Below the pieces are notes generated by a model. It searched no databases, had not been told where the DNA came from, and was given only the letters and a program-made list of their open reading frames with translations. A program made the translations under genes and the position numbers. This document shows positions 1-7,176 of a stretch of 36,557 nt of DNA, in pieces (within the stretch, counting starts at the first letter, position 1; each line of letters opens with the position of its first letter). The DNA is from Nitrospirota bacterium (GTDB lineage: Bacteria > UBA2233): positions 4,469 to 41,025 of the forward strand of contig WOZJ01000049.1 of the NCBI GenBank assembly GCA_011620345.1, written 5' to 3'.

Positions 1-160
1 CAAGGTGGGGCTTTATACCGACCAAGATCGTCTGCGTGCCAAGGATCCGGACGGCCTCGTACACCCTACCAGTTTGGTCCACGACGAGCATCGGCTCGGT
101 TGCGTTTTCGAAAATTTCGCGCCAGTAAAGATCGTTGGCCTTGGTATGTTCGCTTGTCAT
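1..160 (-). pseudogene. Partial PAS/STAS (RsbR-like) protein, probably internally deleted; runs off the left edge
   Basis: An open frame starts at the ATG whose complement is 158-160 and stays open to base 1, giving about 53 residues and no stop in the window. The first part (LYWREIFENATEPMLVVDQ) reads like the start of a PAS sensor domain. It then passes directly into AVRILGTQTILVGIKPHL, which matches the late part of an RsbR-type STAS domain (compare B. subtilis RsbR, ...VRLVGAKCLLAGIRPE). A normal protein would have most of the PAS domain, a linker and half the STAS domain in between. The start lies nine bases past the arsM stop, and an AAGGGA ribosome site overlaps that stop, so the two are probably co-transcribed. 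The domain calls rest on short motifs. An in-frame internal deletion or an assembly collapse would both explain the join. Confidence 0.5.
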
Positions 161-169
161 CGTCGTCCC

Positions 170-889
170 TTATTTTCGCAGCACGTAAGACAGGCTCTGA
201 AGCTTTCCCTTCAGACGGTCATCCATCCCCTCTTTTCCGAATGAAGTCTCGCTCATCACCTCGATTCTTGAAAACCCAGCCTCTTGGGAAAGCTCTACGT
301 AGGTTTCTTTCAGGAGAGCGCCGGCGATGCATCCAGCCCAGGCTTCAGGGTCTTTTTGGACGTCTTCGGGCAAGGGAGAAAGCAGCACGACATCCGAAAT
401 GCAAGCCCTTCCTTCTGGCTTGAGCACGCGGTATATCTCTTTGAACGCGGCAAGCTTGTCCGGAACGAGGTTGAGGACGCAGTTGGAGATCACGACATCG
501 ACGCTCGCACTATCCACGGGGAGGTGCTCAATCTCGCCAAGACGAAACTCTACGTTGGCTACGCCAAGCTTGGCCTTGTTAGCGTTTGCCTTGGAGATCA
601 TCTCCGGGGTCATGTCCACCCCGATCACAAGGCCATGCTCTCCTACGCGCGCGGCAGCCAGGAAACAATCCAGCCCGCCGCCAGAGCCTAGGTCCAATAC
701 GACCTCTCCGGCCTGCAAGCTAGACAGCGCAACGGGGTTGCCGCAGCTCACGCCCAGGTTAAGTTCCCGAACGATATCTTCCTGTTCGCCGTAAGGGTTT
801 GGTTTTGACTTGCAGCAGGTTGCTTGCCGTTCTTTTGCAACGCCTGCATAGAAACTTCTAACCGTCGTTTTAATATCTGCCTGTTCCAC
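170..889 (-). CDS. arsM: Arsenite S-adenosylmethionine methyltransferase
   Basis: A 239-residue class I SAM-dependent methyltransferase that transfers methyl groups to trivalent arsenic, a cytosolic detoxification step giving methylated or volatile arsenicals. The SAM-binding glycine motif is VLDLGSGGGLDC (about residues 64-75), followed by the acidic ribose-binding residue in GVDMTPEM (D92). The three cysteines that bind As(III) in characterised ArsM proteins are all present: C49 in VSCGNP, C137 in ISNCVLNL and C187 in AGCIAGAL. An extra CC pair sits at 25-26. The start is GTG at 889, preceded by AAAGGGA at a suitable distance; the nearby upstream ATG is out of frame. No arsR, arsB or arsC gene is adjacent, so regulation by ArsR cannot be argued from this window. 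Family assignment is confident. Confidence 0.93.
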   Translation of the reverse strand: MEQADIKTTVRSFYAGVAKERQATCCKSKPNPYGEQEDIVRELNLGVSCGNPVALSSLQAGEVVLDLGSGGGLDCFLAAARVGEHGLVIGVDMTPEMISKANANKAKLGVANVEFRLGEIEHLPVDSASVDVVISNCVLNLVPDKLAAFKEIYRVLKPEGRACISDVVLLSPLPEDVQKDPEAWAGCIAGALLKETYVELSQEAGFSRIEVMSETSFGKEGMDDRLKGKLQSLSYVLRK

Positions 890-987
890 GTCTTGTCCCT
901 TTTGCTCATGAATTACCTATACAAAATCCTGCATGATACCATTCTAATCTATTAAGAACATGGGGATCAATCAAGACGGCGTGTTGT

Positions 988-1290
988 ATGCGGCTTGCCA
1001 AAATCGTCGTGGGGGACATCAACCAGCTTACGGGTGGCTATCTTTACCAAAAAAAGCTTGTGGATTCCCTAAGGAAGACGGGCCAGCACGCCATTGTTCC
1101 GCTCGGCATCGACGAGGGCAGGTGCGGATCGTCTACCCTGGGTTTCACCTGCTTGGAAAGCCAAGAAAAAGAATACGGGGCTTCCAATCTCCCCTCAAGC
1201 TCCTCTTTGCAGTATCGGTGGTACCCAATAAAGGCCTCCATCTCCTGATCGATGAAATGGGCCAGCTCCATACCCAGCTCGTTGTTCTAG
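988..1290 (+). pseudogene. Decayed GT4-type glycosyltransferase remnant
   Basis: Two frames on the plus strand carry glycosyltransferase-like stretches. From 988 one frame gives MRLAKIVVGDINQLTGGYLY then QKKLVDSLRKTGQ, a typical N-terminal Rossmann opening of GT4 enzymes. A different frame, about 1125-1290, gives IVYPG... PLKLLFAVSVVPNKGLHLLI and QLVVLDV, resembling the start of the second nucleotide-sugar-binding domain. An intact enzyme would be near 350 residues; here head and tail lie within about 300 bases and in different frames, so at least one deletion and one frameshift have occurred. The 3' end runs into the convergent PTPS-like gene. No good ribosome site precedes 988. It is most likely a dead gene. 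The former partnership with the neighbouring pterin-synthase-like and dehydrogenase genes is inferred from position. Confidence 0.6.
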
Positions 1291-1670
1291 ACGTTCTCGG
1301 TAATCCTGACGAAGGCCTGTGGCGACTCCCAGAGCGTGACGTCGCTAAGGAAAACGCCTTTTGGGAGGCGGCCCTGAAGGCCGGCTTCGAGTTCTTTCCA
1401 TAAAAACCCGGCAAGCAATTCGGCAGTCGGGTTTTGTGCCGTGAAGGGCTCAGTATCGTTTAGATGCCTTGCTTCGATCTTGGAAACGACCGAGCCTAGC
1501 GCCAGTTCAATCAAGGTAATGTCCACGAGAACCCCGTCTTGATTCAAGCCCCCTCCAGCGAAGACCGCACGAACCCTGTAATGGTGGCCGTGGGTGAGGC
1601 TTGCCTTTCCAAAGTCCCCCCTCAGGGCGTGCGTGGCGTAGAACTGAGCCTCGATGCCGACTTCAATCAT
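1287..1670 (-). CDS. 6-pyruvoyl-tetrahydropterin synthase-like (QueD superfamily) protein lacking the catalytic cysteine
   Basis: A 127-residue T-fold protein of the PTPS/6-carboxytetrahydropterin synthase superfamily. The three zinc-ligand histidines are visible: H14 in YATHAL, and H27 and H29 in THGHHY. The conserved NPTAE (80-84) and the substrate-anchoring Glu in TLWESP (E115) are also present. The catalytic Cys expected four residues before HGH is Ala (A23), and the protein has no cysteine anywhere. The usual LDHxxLN motif is IEARHLN, so the catalytic His is also replaced. Normal PTPS or QueD chemistry is therefore doubtful; it may bind a pterin or run a different aldol or dehydration reaction. 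Its ATG overlaps the end of the upstream dehydrogenase gene by 8 bases, which implies translational coupling. Superfamily is confident, substrate unknown. Confidence 0.8.
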   Translation of the reverse strand: MIEVGIEAQFYATHALRGDFGKASLTHGHHYRVRAVFAGGGLNQDGVLVDITLIELALGSVVSKIEARHLNDTEPFTAQNPTAELLAGFLWKELEAGLQGRLPKGVFLSDVTLWESPQAFVRITENV

Positions 1671-2670
1671 AAGCGAACACTACTTGGAGCGCCTCGTAAG
1701 GACGCTTCTCCAAGAGCGAAAATGCCTCTTGCGCCCTGCCAAGCGGGAAGGTGTGCGTGATCAAAGAACCCAGCGCAAGGCGCTCAACCAGCGTAAGGGC
1801 AAGCTGGATTCTCCGGGCCTTATCCCACCGTCTAGAAAGAAAAGGCGGCAGAAAGGAAACCTGAGAGCCTTTGAGAGACAATCGGTTCTTATGAAAGTTT
1901 CCGCCCAGGTGTAGGCTTGCCGCTCGCGTTCCGTACCAGGACAAGACAACAACCCGCCCGTCGAGTCCGGCAAGAGAAAGGGCAGTATTCAGGGTGTTTG
2001 GTTTGCCCGAAGCCTCGATCACAATGTCTGCCCCCTCCTCGCTAAGGGCCTGCCCGAGCGCTGCCAATCCTGCCTCGTCCGGGCCAAACGCGGCATCCGC
2101 CCCAAGAAGGCTTGCCGCTTCCCTACGCGCTTCGATTGGGTCGAGCCCGAACACCTTCTCGGCGCCGGCCAGCTTGGCCAGCCCGACAACCAAAAGGCCG
2201 ACCACTCCAAGCCCGAGGACTACGAGTGTCTCGCCGAGGAGAAGGCTTGCATCCCAGAGCCCGTTCAATGCCGTTTCGGCGTTCGCCGCGAACACTCCCA
2301 AGCGAGGCTCGAGCCCTTCCGGCAAGGGGTAAGCCTGGGCTTCTTCCACAAGGAACGCCCCTTGGTGCGGATGATGGGCAAAAACGCGCATGCCGGGCTC
2401 TAGGCGCTTCACGCCCGGGCCAACCTCAAGAACCTCGCCAACAAGCGCGTATCCGTACTTTATAGGGTAGGAAAACGACCCGGAAACCGTTGGGAGCGTA
2501 GGGTAAAACCCTTCGGGAACTTCTCCTTTGTATACCAACAGCTCTGTCCCGGCGCTAATACCCGAATACAACGCCTTGACAAGCACTTCTCCCGCCTTGG
2601 GCGGGCCGACGCTCTCCGAGCGAAGAGCAAGCCTTCTTGGGGATTCGACCCAAAGCGCACGTGCTTCCAT
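1663..2670 (-). CDS. BchC-like medium-chain dehydrogenase/reductase without zinc-ligand cysteines
   Basis: A 335-residue MDR-superfamily NAD(P)-dependent oxidoreductase. The N-terminal GroES-like domain contains SGISAGTELLVYKG, the signature of the MDR subgroup related to bacteriochlorophyllide dehydrogenase BchC. The Rossmann domain is marked by VVLGLGVVGLLVVGLAKLAG (about residues 150-169) and an acidic residue in FGLDPIEARR. There is no cysteine in the whole chain, so both the catalytic zinc site (usually Cys-His-Glu) and the four-Cys structural zinc lobe are missing. This agrees with the zinc-less nature reported for the BchC-like subgroup. It lies 19 bases downstream of the AAA+ regulator gene and overlaps the PTPS-like gene by 8 bases, so the three form one operon. 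The ribosome site is weak. Substrate unknown; a pterin or sugar-alcohol side chain is possible but speculative. Confidence 0.85.
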   Translation of the reverse strand: MEARALWVESPRRLALRSESVGPPKAGEVLVKALYSGISAGTELLVYKGEVPEGFYPTLPTVSGSFSYPIKYGYALVGEVLEVGPGVKRLEPGMRVFAHHPHQGAFLVEEAQAYPLPEGLEPRLGVFAANAETALNGLWDASLLLGETLVVLGLGVVGLLVVGLAKLAGAEKVFGLDPIEARREAASLLGADAAFGPDEAGLAALGQALSEEGADIVIEASGKPNTLNTALSLAGLDGRVVVLSWYGTRAASLHLGGNFHKNRLSLKGSQVSFLPPFLSRRWDKARRIQLALTLVERLALGSLITHTFPLGRAQEAFSLLEKRPYEALQVVFAYD

Positions 2671-2689
2671 GGCAGACGGTACGTTCCGT

Positions 2690-4186
2690 TCAGCTCTCTT
2701 CCTTGGGCCAGAGGTTAAACTTCTTTACCCGGTACTCGAGCTGTCTCCTTGTTATCCCAAGTTCTCTGGCAGCCTTGCTCAGCACCCAGCGGTTCCGGGC
2801 AAGGGCGCGATTGATCTCGCCAAAATCCTCATCCTTGACCCTTCCTGCGCCCATGAGCACCTGCTTGCGGCTGCCACGTTTCTTTCCCTGGAAAGCCTCC
2901 TGGATCTCGACAGGGAGATGCCCCAAATCGACCACCTCATCGGCCATGACAAAGGCATACTCTAGGACAGCATGAAGCTGCCGCAAATTGCCTGGCCAAG
3001 GGTACCGGGCCACGAAGGCAAGCAATGCCTTGCTCGGGCGCTTTTTTTGGCCGTACCGCTCCGAGAGGGACTGCACGATGCCCTCCACGAGCCGCCCCGC
3101 TTCGCTCTTTCTTTCCCGAAGTGGCAACAGGTGAAGCTTCGCCGCGTTCAGCCTGTAATACAGCTCCGGGCGGATGCGCCCTTCCTTAAGGTCTTGCTCT
3201 AAGTCATGCTCTGCAGTCCCCACGATGCGTACATCGGCATCCAGCACATCTTGCCCGTCTTTCTTGGCGAAACGCTTGTGCTCCAAAAGGTCCACAAGCT
3301 TGGCCTGAACACCCAAAGGAAGGGCTCCTACCCCTTCAAGTACCAGCGTCCCCCCGCAGGCAAGCTCAAGCTTACCGTACCTTAGAGGGTCTCCTTCGGA
3401 GCCAAAAAGCTCTTCCTCGACGTCCTCCGGAGGAAGGTTCTCTACGTCGAGAACAAGAAATGGTTCGTCTTTCCTTTGGCTTAGCTCATGCAGCCTTCTT
3501 GCAAGCGTCGTCTTTCCTGTGCCGCTCTCTCCCACAATCAAGACGGGCAAACCCGAGGAGGCAAGCTTCTGTACGATGCAGGAGTCCGGCAAAAACGGCT
3601 CTAGAGTAGCATTGCGATTGCAAAGCATTCCGCCCAAAGACTTCAGTTGCACCTTGAGCGATTCGAGGCGTAGGTTTTGTTCCGCGAACTTCTCCAAGAG
3701 AGTGCCCAGAATCACCACAGCTGCCTTTAGGAACTCCAGCGCCCCAAACTCGCCCCCCGGGATGGTCTCAGGGCTAAACGTCGCCACGACAACCCCTAGC
3801 TTCACCCTGCTCGCCCCCCGAATCGGCATAAGCAGGACTCGAATTGGAGCGTCGCCATCTTTGAACATGAGGGGCAAAGATTCTTCAGGCTCGGCAACGA
3901 CGGCGACTCCCGTTCGGAGGGCGTTAGCCAGTATCCCCTCGGAAGAAAGCTCCAACCGAGAGGCAGGCTTGAGGCGTTCCCCATGAAAAAAGGCGCTTGC
4001 AAAAGAATGGGAAGAAGAATATGAGAGCCAAATGCCTAAGTCCTCAAAGGGCCAGTAAGCCAAAAGGTTTTGTGCCCATTTCGTTGCGAGCCGCTCGGGC
4101 AAGTCTGAGGGGTTGACGTCACGCAAGAACTGGCAAAGCCAGGTAAGGGTTCTGTTGCAATGACCAAGGTATGCTTCGCGTTTCAT
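2690..4186 (-). CDS. NifA-like GAF/AAA+/Fis-HTH transcriptional regulator with degenerate sigma-54 contact loop and Walker B
   Basis: A 498-residue protein with the layout of a bacterial enhancer-binding protein: GAF-like sensor (about 20-165), AAA+ module (about 195-430), Fis-type helix-turn-helix (about 455-492, KAARELGITRRQLEYRVKKF). Walker A is intact (GESGTGKT, 219-226), as are the arginine-finger region (GRIRPELYYRL, 336-346) and sensor II (YPWPGNLRQL, 395-404). Two hallmarks are broken. The GAFTGA loop that touches sigma-54 is absent: the stretch is EELFGSEGDPLRYGKLELA. Walker B, normally LFLDE, is LVLEG (281-285). Similar loss of GAFTGA is known in regulators acting on sigma-70 RNA polymerase, such as TyrR and some NtrC or HupR proteins. 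It is the first gene of an operon with the BchC-like and PTPS-like genes. The start is ATG with AAGGGA about 8 bases upstream. The ligand is unknown. Confidence 0.88.
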   Translation of the reverse strand: MKREAYLGHCNRTLTWLCQFLRDVNPSDLPERLATKWAQNLLAYWPFEDLGIWLSYSSSHSFASAFFHGERLKPASRLELSSEGILANALRTGVAVVAEPEESLPLMFKDGDAPIRVLLMPIRGASRVKLGVVVATFSPETIPGGEFGALEFLKAAVVILGTLLEKFAEQNLRLESLKVQLKSLGGMLCNRNATLEPFLPDSCIVQKLASSGLPVLIVGESGTGKTTLARRLHELSQRKDEPFLVLDVENLPPEDVEEELFGSEGDPLRYGKLELACGGTLVLEGVGALPLGVQAKLVDLLEHKRFAKKDGQDVLDADVRIVGTAEHDLEQDLKEGRIRPELYYRLNAAKLHLLPLRERKSEAGRLVEGIVQSLSERYGQKKRPSKALLAFVARYPWPGNLRQLHAVLEYAFVMADEVVDLGHLPVEIQEAFQGKKRGSRKQVLMGAGRVKDEDFGEINRALARNRWVLSKAARELGITRRQLEYRVKKFNLWPKEES

Positions 4187-4320
4187 AAAATATATCCCTT
4201 GTTTATCTCTTTGCTGATCGTTGAGACATGATTTTCGCCTAAAAAAGACGCCCCCTGGCTACCAATGTTTAAGAATACCACTTCCTTACAGCTTACAATA
4301 GGATCTTTGCAATTCTTTGC

Positions 4321-4368
4321 TCGAACACCTTGGCCAAGCAGCACATGCGGCCTTGGAAGGCCGTAGCG
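4321..4368 (+). repeat. Diverged copy of the GGCCGTAGC intergenic repeat (copy D)
   Basis: This lies in the 276-base gap between the divergent regulator and acyl-CoA dehydrogenase genes. The run ACACCTTGGCC...AGC..CATG then AAGGCCGTAGCG aligns with the right half of the better-preserved copies near 11.4 and 12.5 kb. It contains its own palindrome, GGCCTTGGAAGGCC. No convincing sigma-54 (GG-N10-GC) promoter was found in the rest of the gap. Confidence 0.4.
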
Positions 4369-4462
4369 AAAACCTCTTCCCAGGATGTCGGAGTATCGTG
4401 TATGCTAATAAATATCTTTGAGTACATCGAATGATTCACCTTGATCCTAGCGAGGAGTGGCT

Positions 4463-6298
4463 GTGCCAAACTTTATCGTCCAAGAAAGAGACCAACGCTT
4501 CCTTCTCTTTGAGGTTTTGAACGTTCAGTCCCTGTTCTCTCATCCGAAATTCTCCGAGCTTTCCGAAGATGTTGCCTCGATGGTCCTCGATGAGGCGCAA
4601 AAGCTGGCCACAGAGGTCGTTTACCCTACGCTTAGCACGGGAGACAAAGAGGGCTGCCGTTTGGAAAACGGGCAGGTCTACGTCCCCAAGGCTTTCCATG
4701 CGTGCTACAGGGCTTACTGCGAGGCCGCCTGGAACAGCATAGACATCAGCAAAGAAGCAGGCGGTCAGGGGTTTCCGAGGATTTTGGGCACCGCCGTGCG
4801 AGAGTGGTTTTCCCACAACTTCGCATTCCTTAGCTACCCAGACCTTACCCAGGGTGCATCCCATCTCATCGATGGCTTCGGCTCCGAGGAGCAGAAGAAC
4901 AAATACCTCCCCGGTATGGTTTCTGGCAAATGGGCCGGCACGATGTGTTTGACCGAGCCGCAGGCGGGATCGGACGTAGGCGCCCTCACAACCAAAGCCA
5001 TCCGCCAGCCCGACGGAACGTTCCGAATCAAAGGCACGAAGGTGTTCATCACTGGCGGAGACCATGATTTAACAGAAAACATTATCCATCCCGTGCTAGC
5101 GAGAATAGAGGGCGATCCCGCTGGTACGAAGGGCATTTCTCTGTTCTTGGTTCCCAAATTTCTCGTCAATAAAGACGGAACCTTGGGCAATAGAAACGAC
5201 TTCGAAATAGGCAAGATCGAAGAAAAGCTCGGCATCCACGGCAGCTCGACCTGCCTGATAAATTTTGGCGATAACGGTGAGTGCTACGCCGAACTTTTGG
5301 GCAACGAGCGCGAAGGCATGAAAATCATGTTCTTGATGATGAACGGCGCAAGGCTAAGCGTCGGGATGCAGGGCGTTGCCAGCGCTTCCGCCGCTTATCT
5401 TCACGCGCTTCAGTACGCCAAGGAACGTCTTCAAGGGACTTCGATCGAACGCTTCAAAGACCCGACCGCCCCTCGCGTCCCGATCATCGAGCACCCGGAC
5501 GTCAGGCGGATGCTCCTTTGGATGAAATCCCACGCCGAGGCTATCCGTGCGCTCCTATACTTCACCTCGTTCTGCCTTGACAAGTGGGAAACGGCCGCGA
5601 GCGAAGAAGAAGGGGAGTCTTGGCGGGGACTGGTTGAAATCCTAACCCCTGTATGCAAGGCGTTCGCCTCGGAAGCCGGCTTTCAGGTGGCCGACATGGC
5701 GGTCCAGGTGTACGGCGGGGCCGGGTATACCCAGGATTACCCCGCGGAGCAGCTCTTGAGGGACTCGAGAATCGCGCCGATCTACGAGGGGACAAACGGC
5801 ATCCAGGCGCTCGATTTGGTCGGAAGGAAGCTTGCGATGAAATCTGGCGCCTACTTTAGGGGGCTCCTTGAACACATGGGGCAAAGCTTAGGCGAGTTCG
5901 AGGAAACCCCTGCAACGGCCGAGATTGCGAAGGCTGTACGCAAAGCGCTAGGGCGCATCGAGGAGGCGGCCTTTATATTCATGCAGGCCTCCGCCGAAGG
6001 AAGGCTCGTCGTTCCGTTGAGCTATGCGCATCCATTCTTAAGGATGTTCGGGACTGTAGTGTGTGCTTGGCTTTTGACGTGGGAGGCTGCCGTGGCAGCC
6101 AAAAAGCTTGAAGAAGCAAAGTCTGCCGGGAAGGCGCTTGAAGTCGGCGAGGATAAAGAGGCCGCCTTCTACCAAGGCAAGCTACTTTCGGCGCGTTATT
6201 TTGCGACCAACGTCCTGCCGCAGGTTGAGGCACTTTTCCAGGGCATTCAATCGCAGGATTTGTCCATGGTGGAGATGCACGAAGAGAGCTTTGCCTAG
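4463..6298 (+). CDS. Acyl-CoA dehydrogenase with C-terminal extension, DmdC-like
   Basis: An FAD-dependent acyl-CoA dehydrogenase of about 611 residues that introduces the 2,3-double bond into an acyl-CoA and passes electrons to ETF. Its length and C-terminal extra domain match the DmdC branch (3-methylmercaptopropionyl-CoA dehydrogenase and relatives), well above the roughly 380 residues of short-chain enzymes. FAD-binding segments include MCLTEPQAGSDVGA and KVFITGGDHD. The catalytic Glu lies in APIYEGTNGIQA (about E442). Two in-frame GTG codons exist at 4457 and 4463. AGGAG at 4453-4457 is correctly spaced only for 4463, so that start is preferred. Substrate cannot be fixed from sequence; fatty-acyl or branched or thioether acyl-CoA are all possible. 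It is followed 62 bases later by the MEMO-family gene. Confidence 0.93.
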   Translation: MPNFIVQERDQRFLLFEVLNVQSLFSHPKFSELSEDVASMVLDEAQKLATEVVYPTLSTGDKEGCRLENGQVYVPKAFHACYRAYCEAAWNSIDISKEAGGQGFPRILGTAVREWFSHNFAFLSYPDLTQGASHLIDGFGSEEQKNKYLPGMVSGKWAGTMCLTEPQAGSDVGALTTKAIRQPDGTFRIKGTKVFITGGDHDLTENIIHPVLARIEGDPAGTKGISLFLVPKFLVNKDGTLGNRNDFEIGKIEEKLGIHGSSTCLINFGDNGECYAELLGNEREGMKIMFLMMNGARLSVGMQGVASASAAYLHALQYAKERLQGTSIERFKDPTAPRVPIIEHPDVRRMLLWMKSHAEAIRALLYFTSFCLDKWETAASEEEGESWRGLVEILTPVCKAFASEAGFQVADMAVQVYGGAGYTQDYPAEQLLRDSRIAPIYEGTNGIQALDLVGRKLAMKSGAYFRGLLEHMGQSLGEFEETPATAEIAKAVRKALGRIEEAAFIFMQASAEGRLVVPLSYAHPFLRMFGTVVCAWLLTWEAAVAAKKLEEAKSAGKALEVGEDKEAAFYQGKLLSARYFATNVLPQVEALFQGIQSQDLSMVEMHEESFA

Positions 6299-6360
6299 GA
6301 TCATACAAACAAAGACAACCAAGCGGCTCAAAGTGGAGGCAGGCAAGGGGATATTCTGCC

Positions 6361-7176
6361 ATGGCAAGGGTCCGGAAGGCTCGGTTTTCAGGTATGTTTT
6401 ATCCTGGATCGATACCCAAGCTGGAAGCCTTTTTTAAGGAGACGTTGCAAGATCTTGAGGGCCTAGGTTCGGTTCCGGCCAAAGGGGCGATCGTTCCGCA
6501 TGCCGGATATGCCTACTCTGGCCGGGTCGCCCTGCAAACGCTCGGGGTCTGCCGGATCCCCAAACATGTCGTCCTCATTGGGCCAAACCACACGGGCCTA
6601 GGGAAAAACATTGCGCTCTCTAGCGTCGATGCCTGGGAAACTCCCTTTGGCGACGTTTTATGCTCGGAGCCCTTAAGGAGGCTTTTGCTCGAGGCGTGTC
6701 CGCTGATCGAGCTTGACGACACGGCCCATCTCAATGAACACTCCTTAGAAGTCGAGCTGCCCATGCTTGCCTACTTCCACCCGAAAATCGAAATCGCGGC
6801 GCTTTGCCTTTCCATCCTTAGCAAGCCCCATTTAAAGATGTTAGGGGGAGCCTTGGCCAAGGCGCTCAAAGAGGCCGAGGGAGGGGCGATGATCGTTGTA
6901 AGCTCGGACATGAGCCACTACGTTAGCGAGGCAGAGGCCAAGCGCTTGGATTCAATCGCCCTGGAGCCCATCCTTCGGCTGGATGCAGAAGGGCTTTACG
7001 ATGCGGTTTTGGCGAACGGCCTTACGATGTGCGGGTTTATCCCGGCCACCGCTCTTTTGTTCGCACTCGAGGCGTTCCGGCCGGTCAAAGCGAAGCTCAC
7101 AGCTTACGCCACCTCGGCGGAGGCCACAAAAAATACCGAAGAGGTGGTGGCCTACGCGGGCGTCGTGTTCGTATGA
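6361..7176 (+). CDS. MEMO1-family protein (AmmeMemoRadiSam system protein B)
   Basis: A 271-residue protein of the MEMO family, structurally related to extradiol dioxygenases and class III LigB-type enzymes. The metal ligands of human MEMO1 (two His and one Cys) have counterparts: H47 in VPHAGYAY, H77 in GPNHTG and C224 in MCGFIP. Other family blocks are ETPFGDV, EHSLEVELPML and SSDMSHY. In many bacteria this family is encoded with an AMMECR1-domain protein and a radical SAM enzyme, but neither partner is in this window. The biochemical role of the bacterial family is not settled; metal binding and a redox function have been proposed. The end overlaps the next gene by ATGA, implying coupled translation of the secreted proline-rich protein. 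Confidence 0.92.
   Translation: MARVRKARFSGMFYPGSIPKLEAFFKETLQDLEGLGSVPAKGAIVPHAGYAYSGRVALQTLGVCRIPKHVVLIGPNHTGLGKNIALSSVDAWETPFGDVLCSEPLRRLLLEACPLIELDDTAHLNEHSLEVELPMLAYFHPKIEIAALCLSILSKPHLKMLGGALAKALKEAEGGAMIVVSSDMSHYVSEAEAKRLDSIALEPILRLDAEGLYDAVLANGLTMCGFIPATALLFALEAFRPVKAKLTAYATSAEATKNTEEVVAYAGVVFV

Noticed and set aside
4187-4462. Sigma-54 promoter next to the NifA-like regulator
   Set aside because: The only GG-N10-GC candidate (near 4354-4368) departs from the consensus and falls in the repeat palindrome; the regulator itself lacks GAFTGA.
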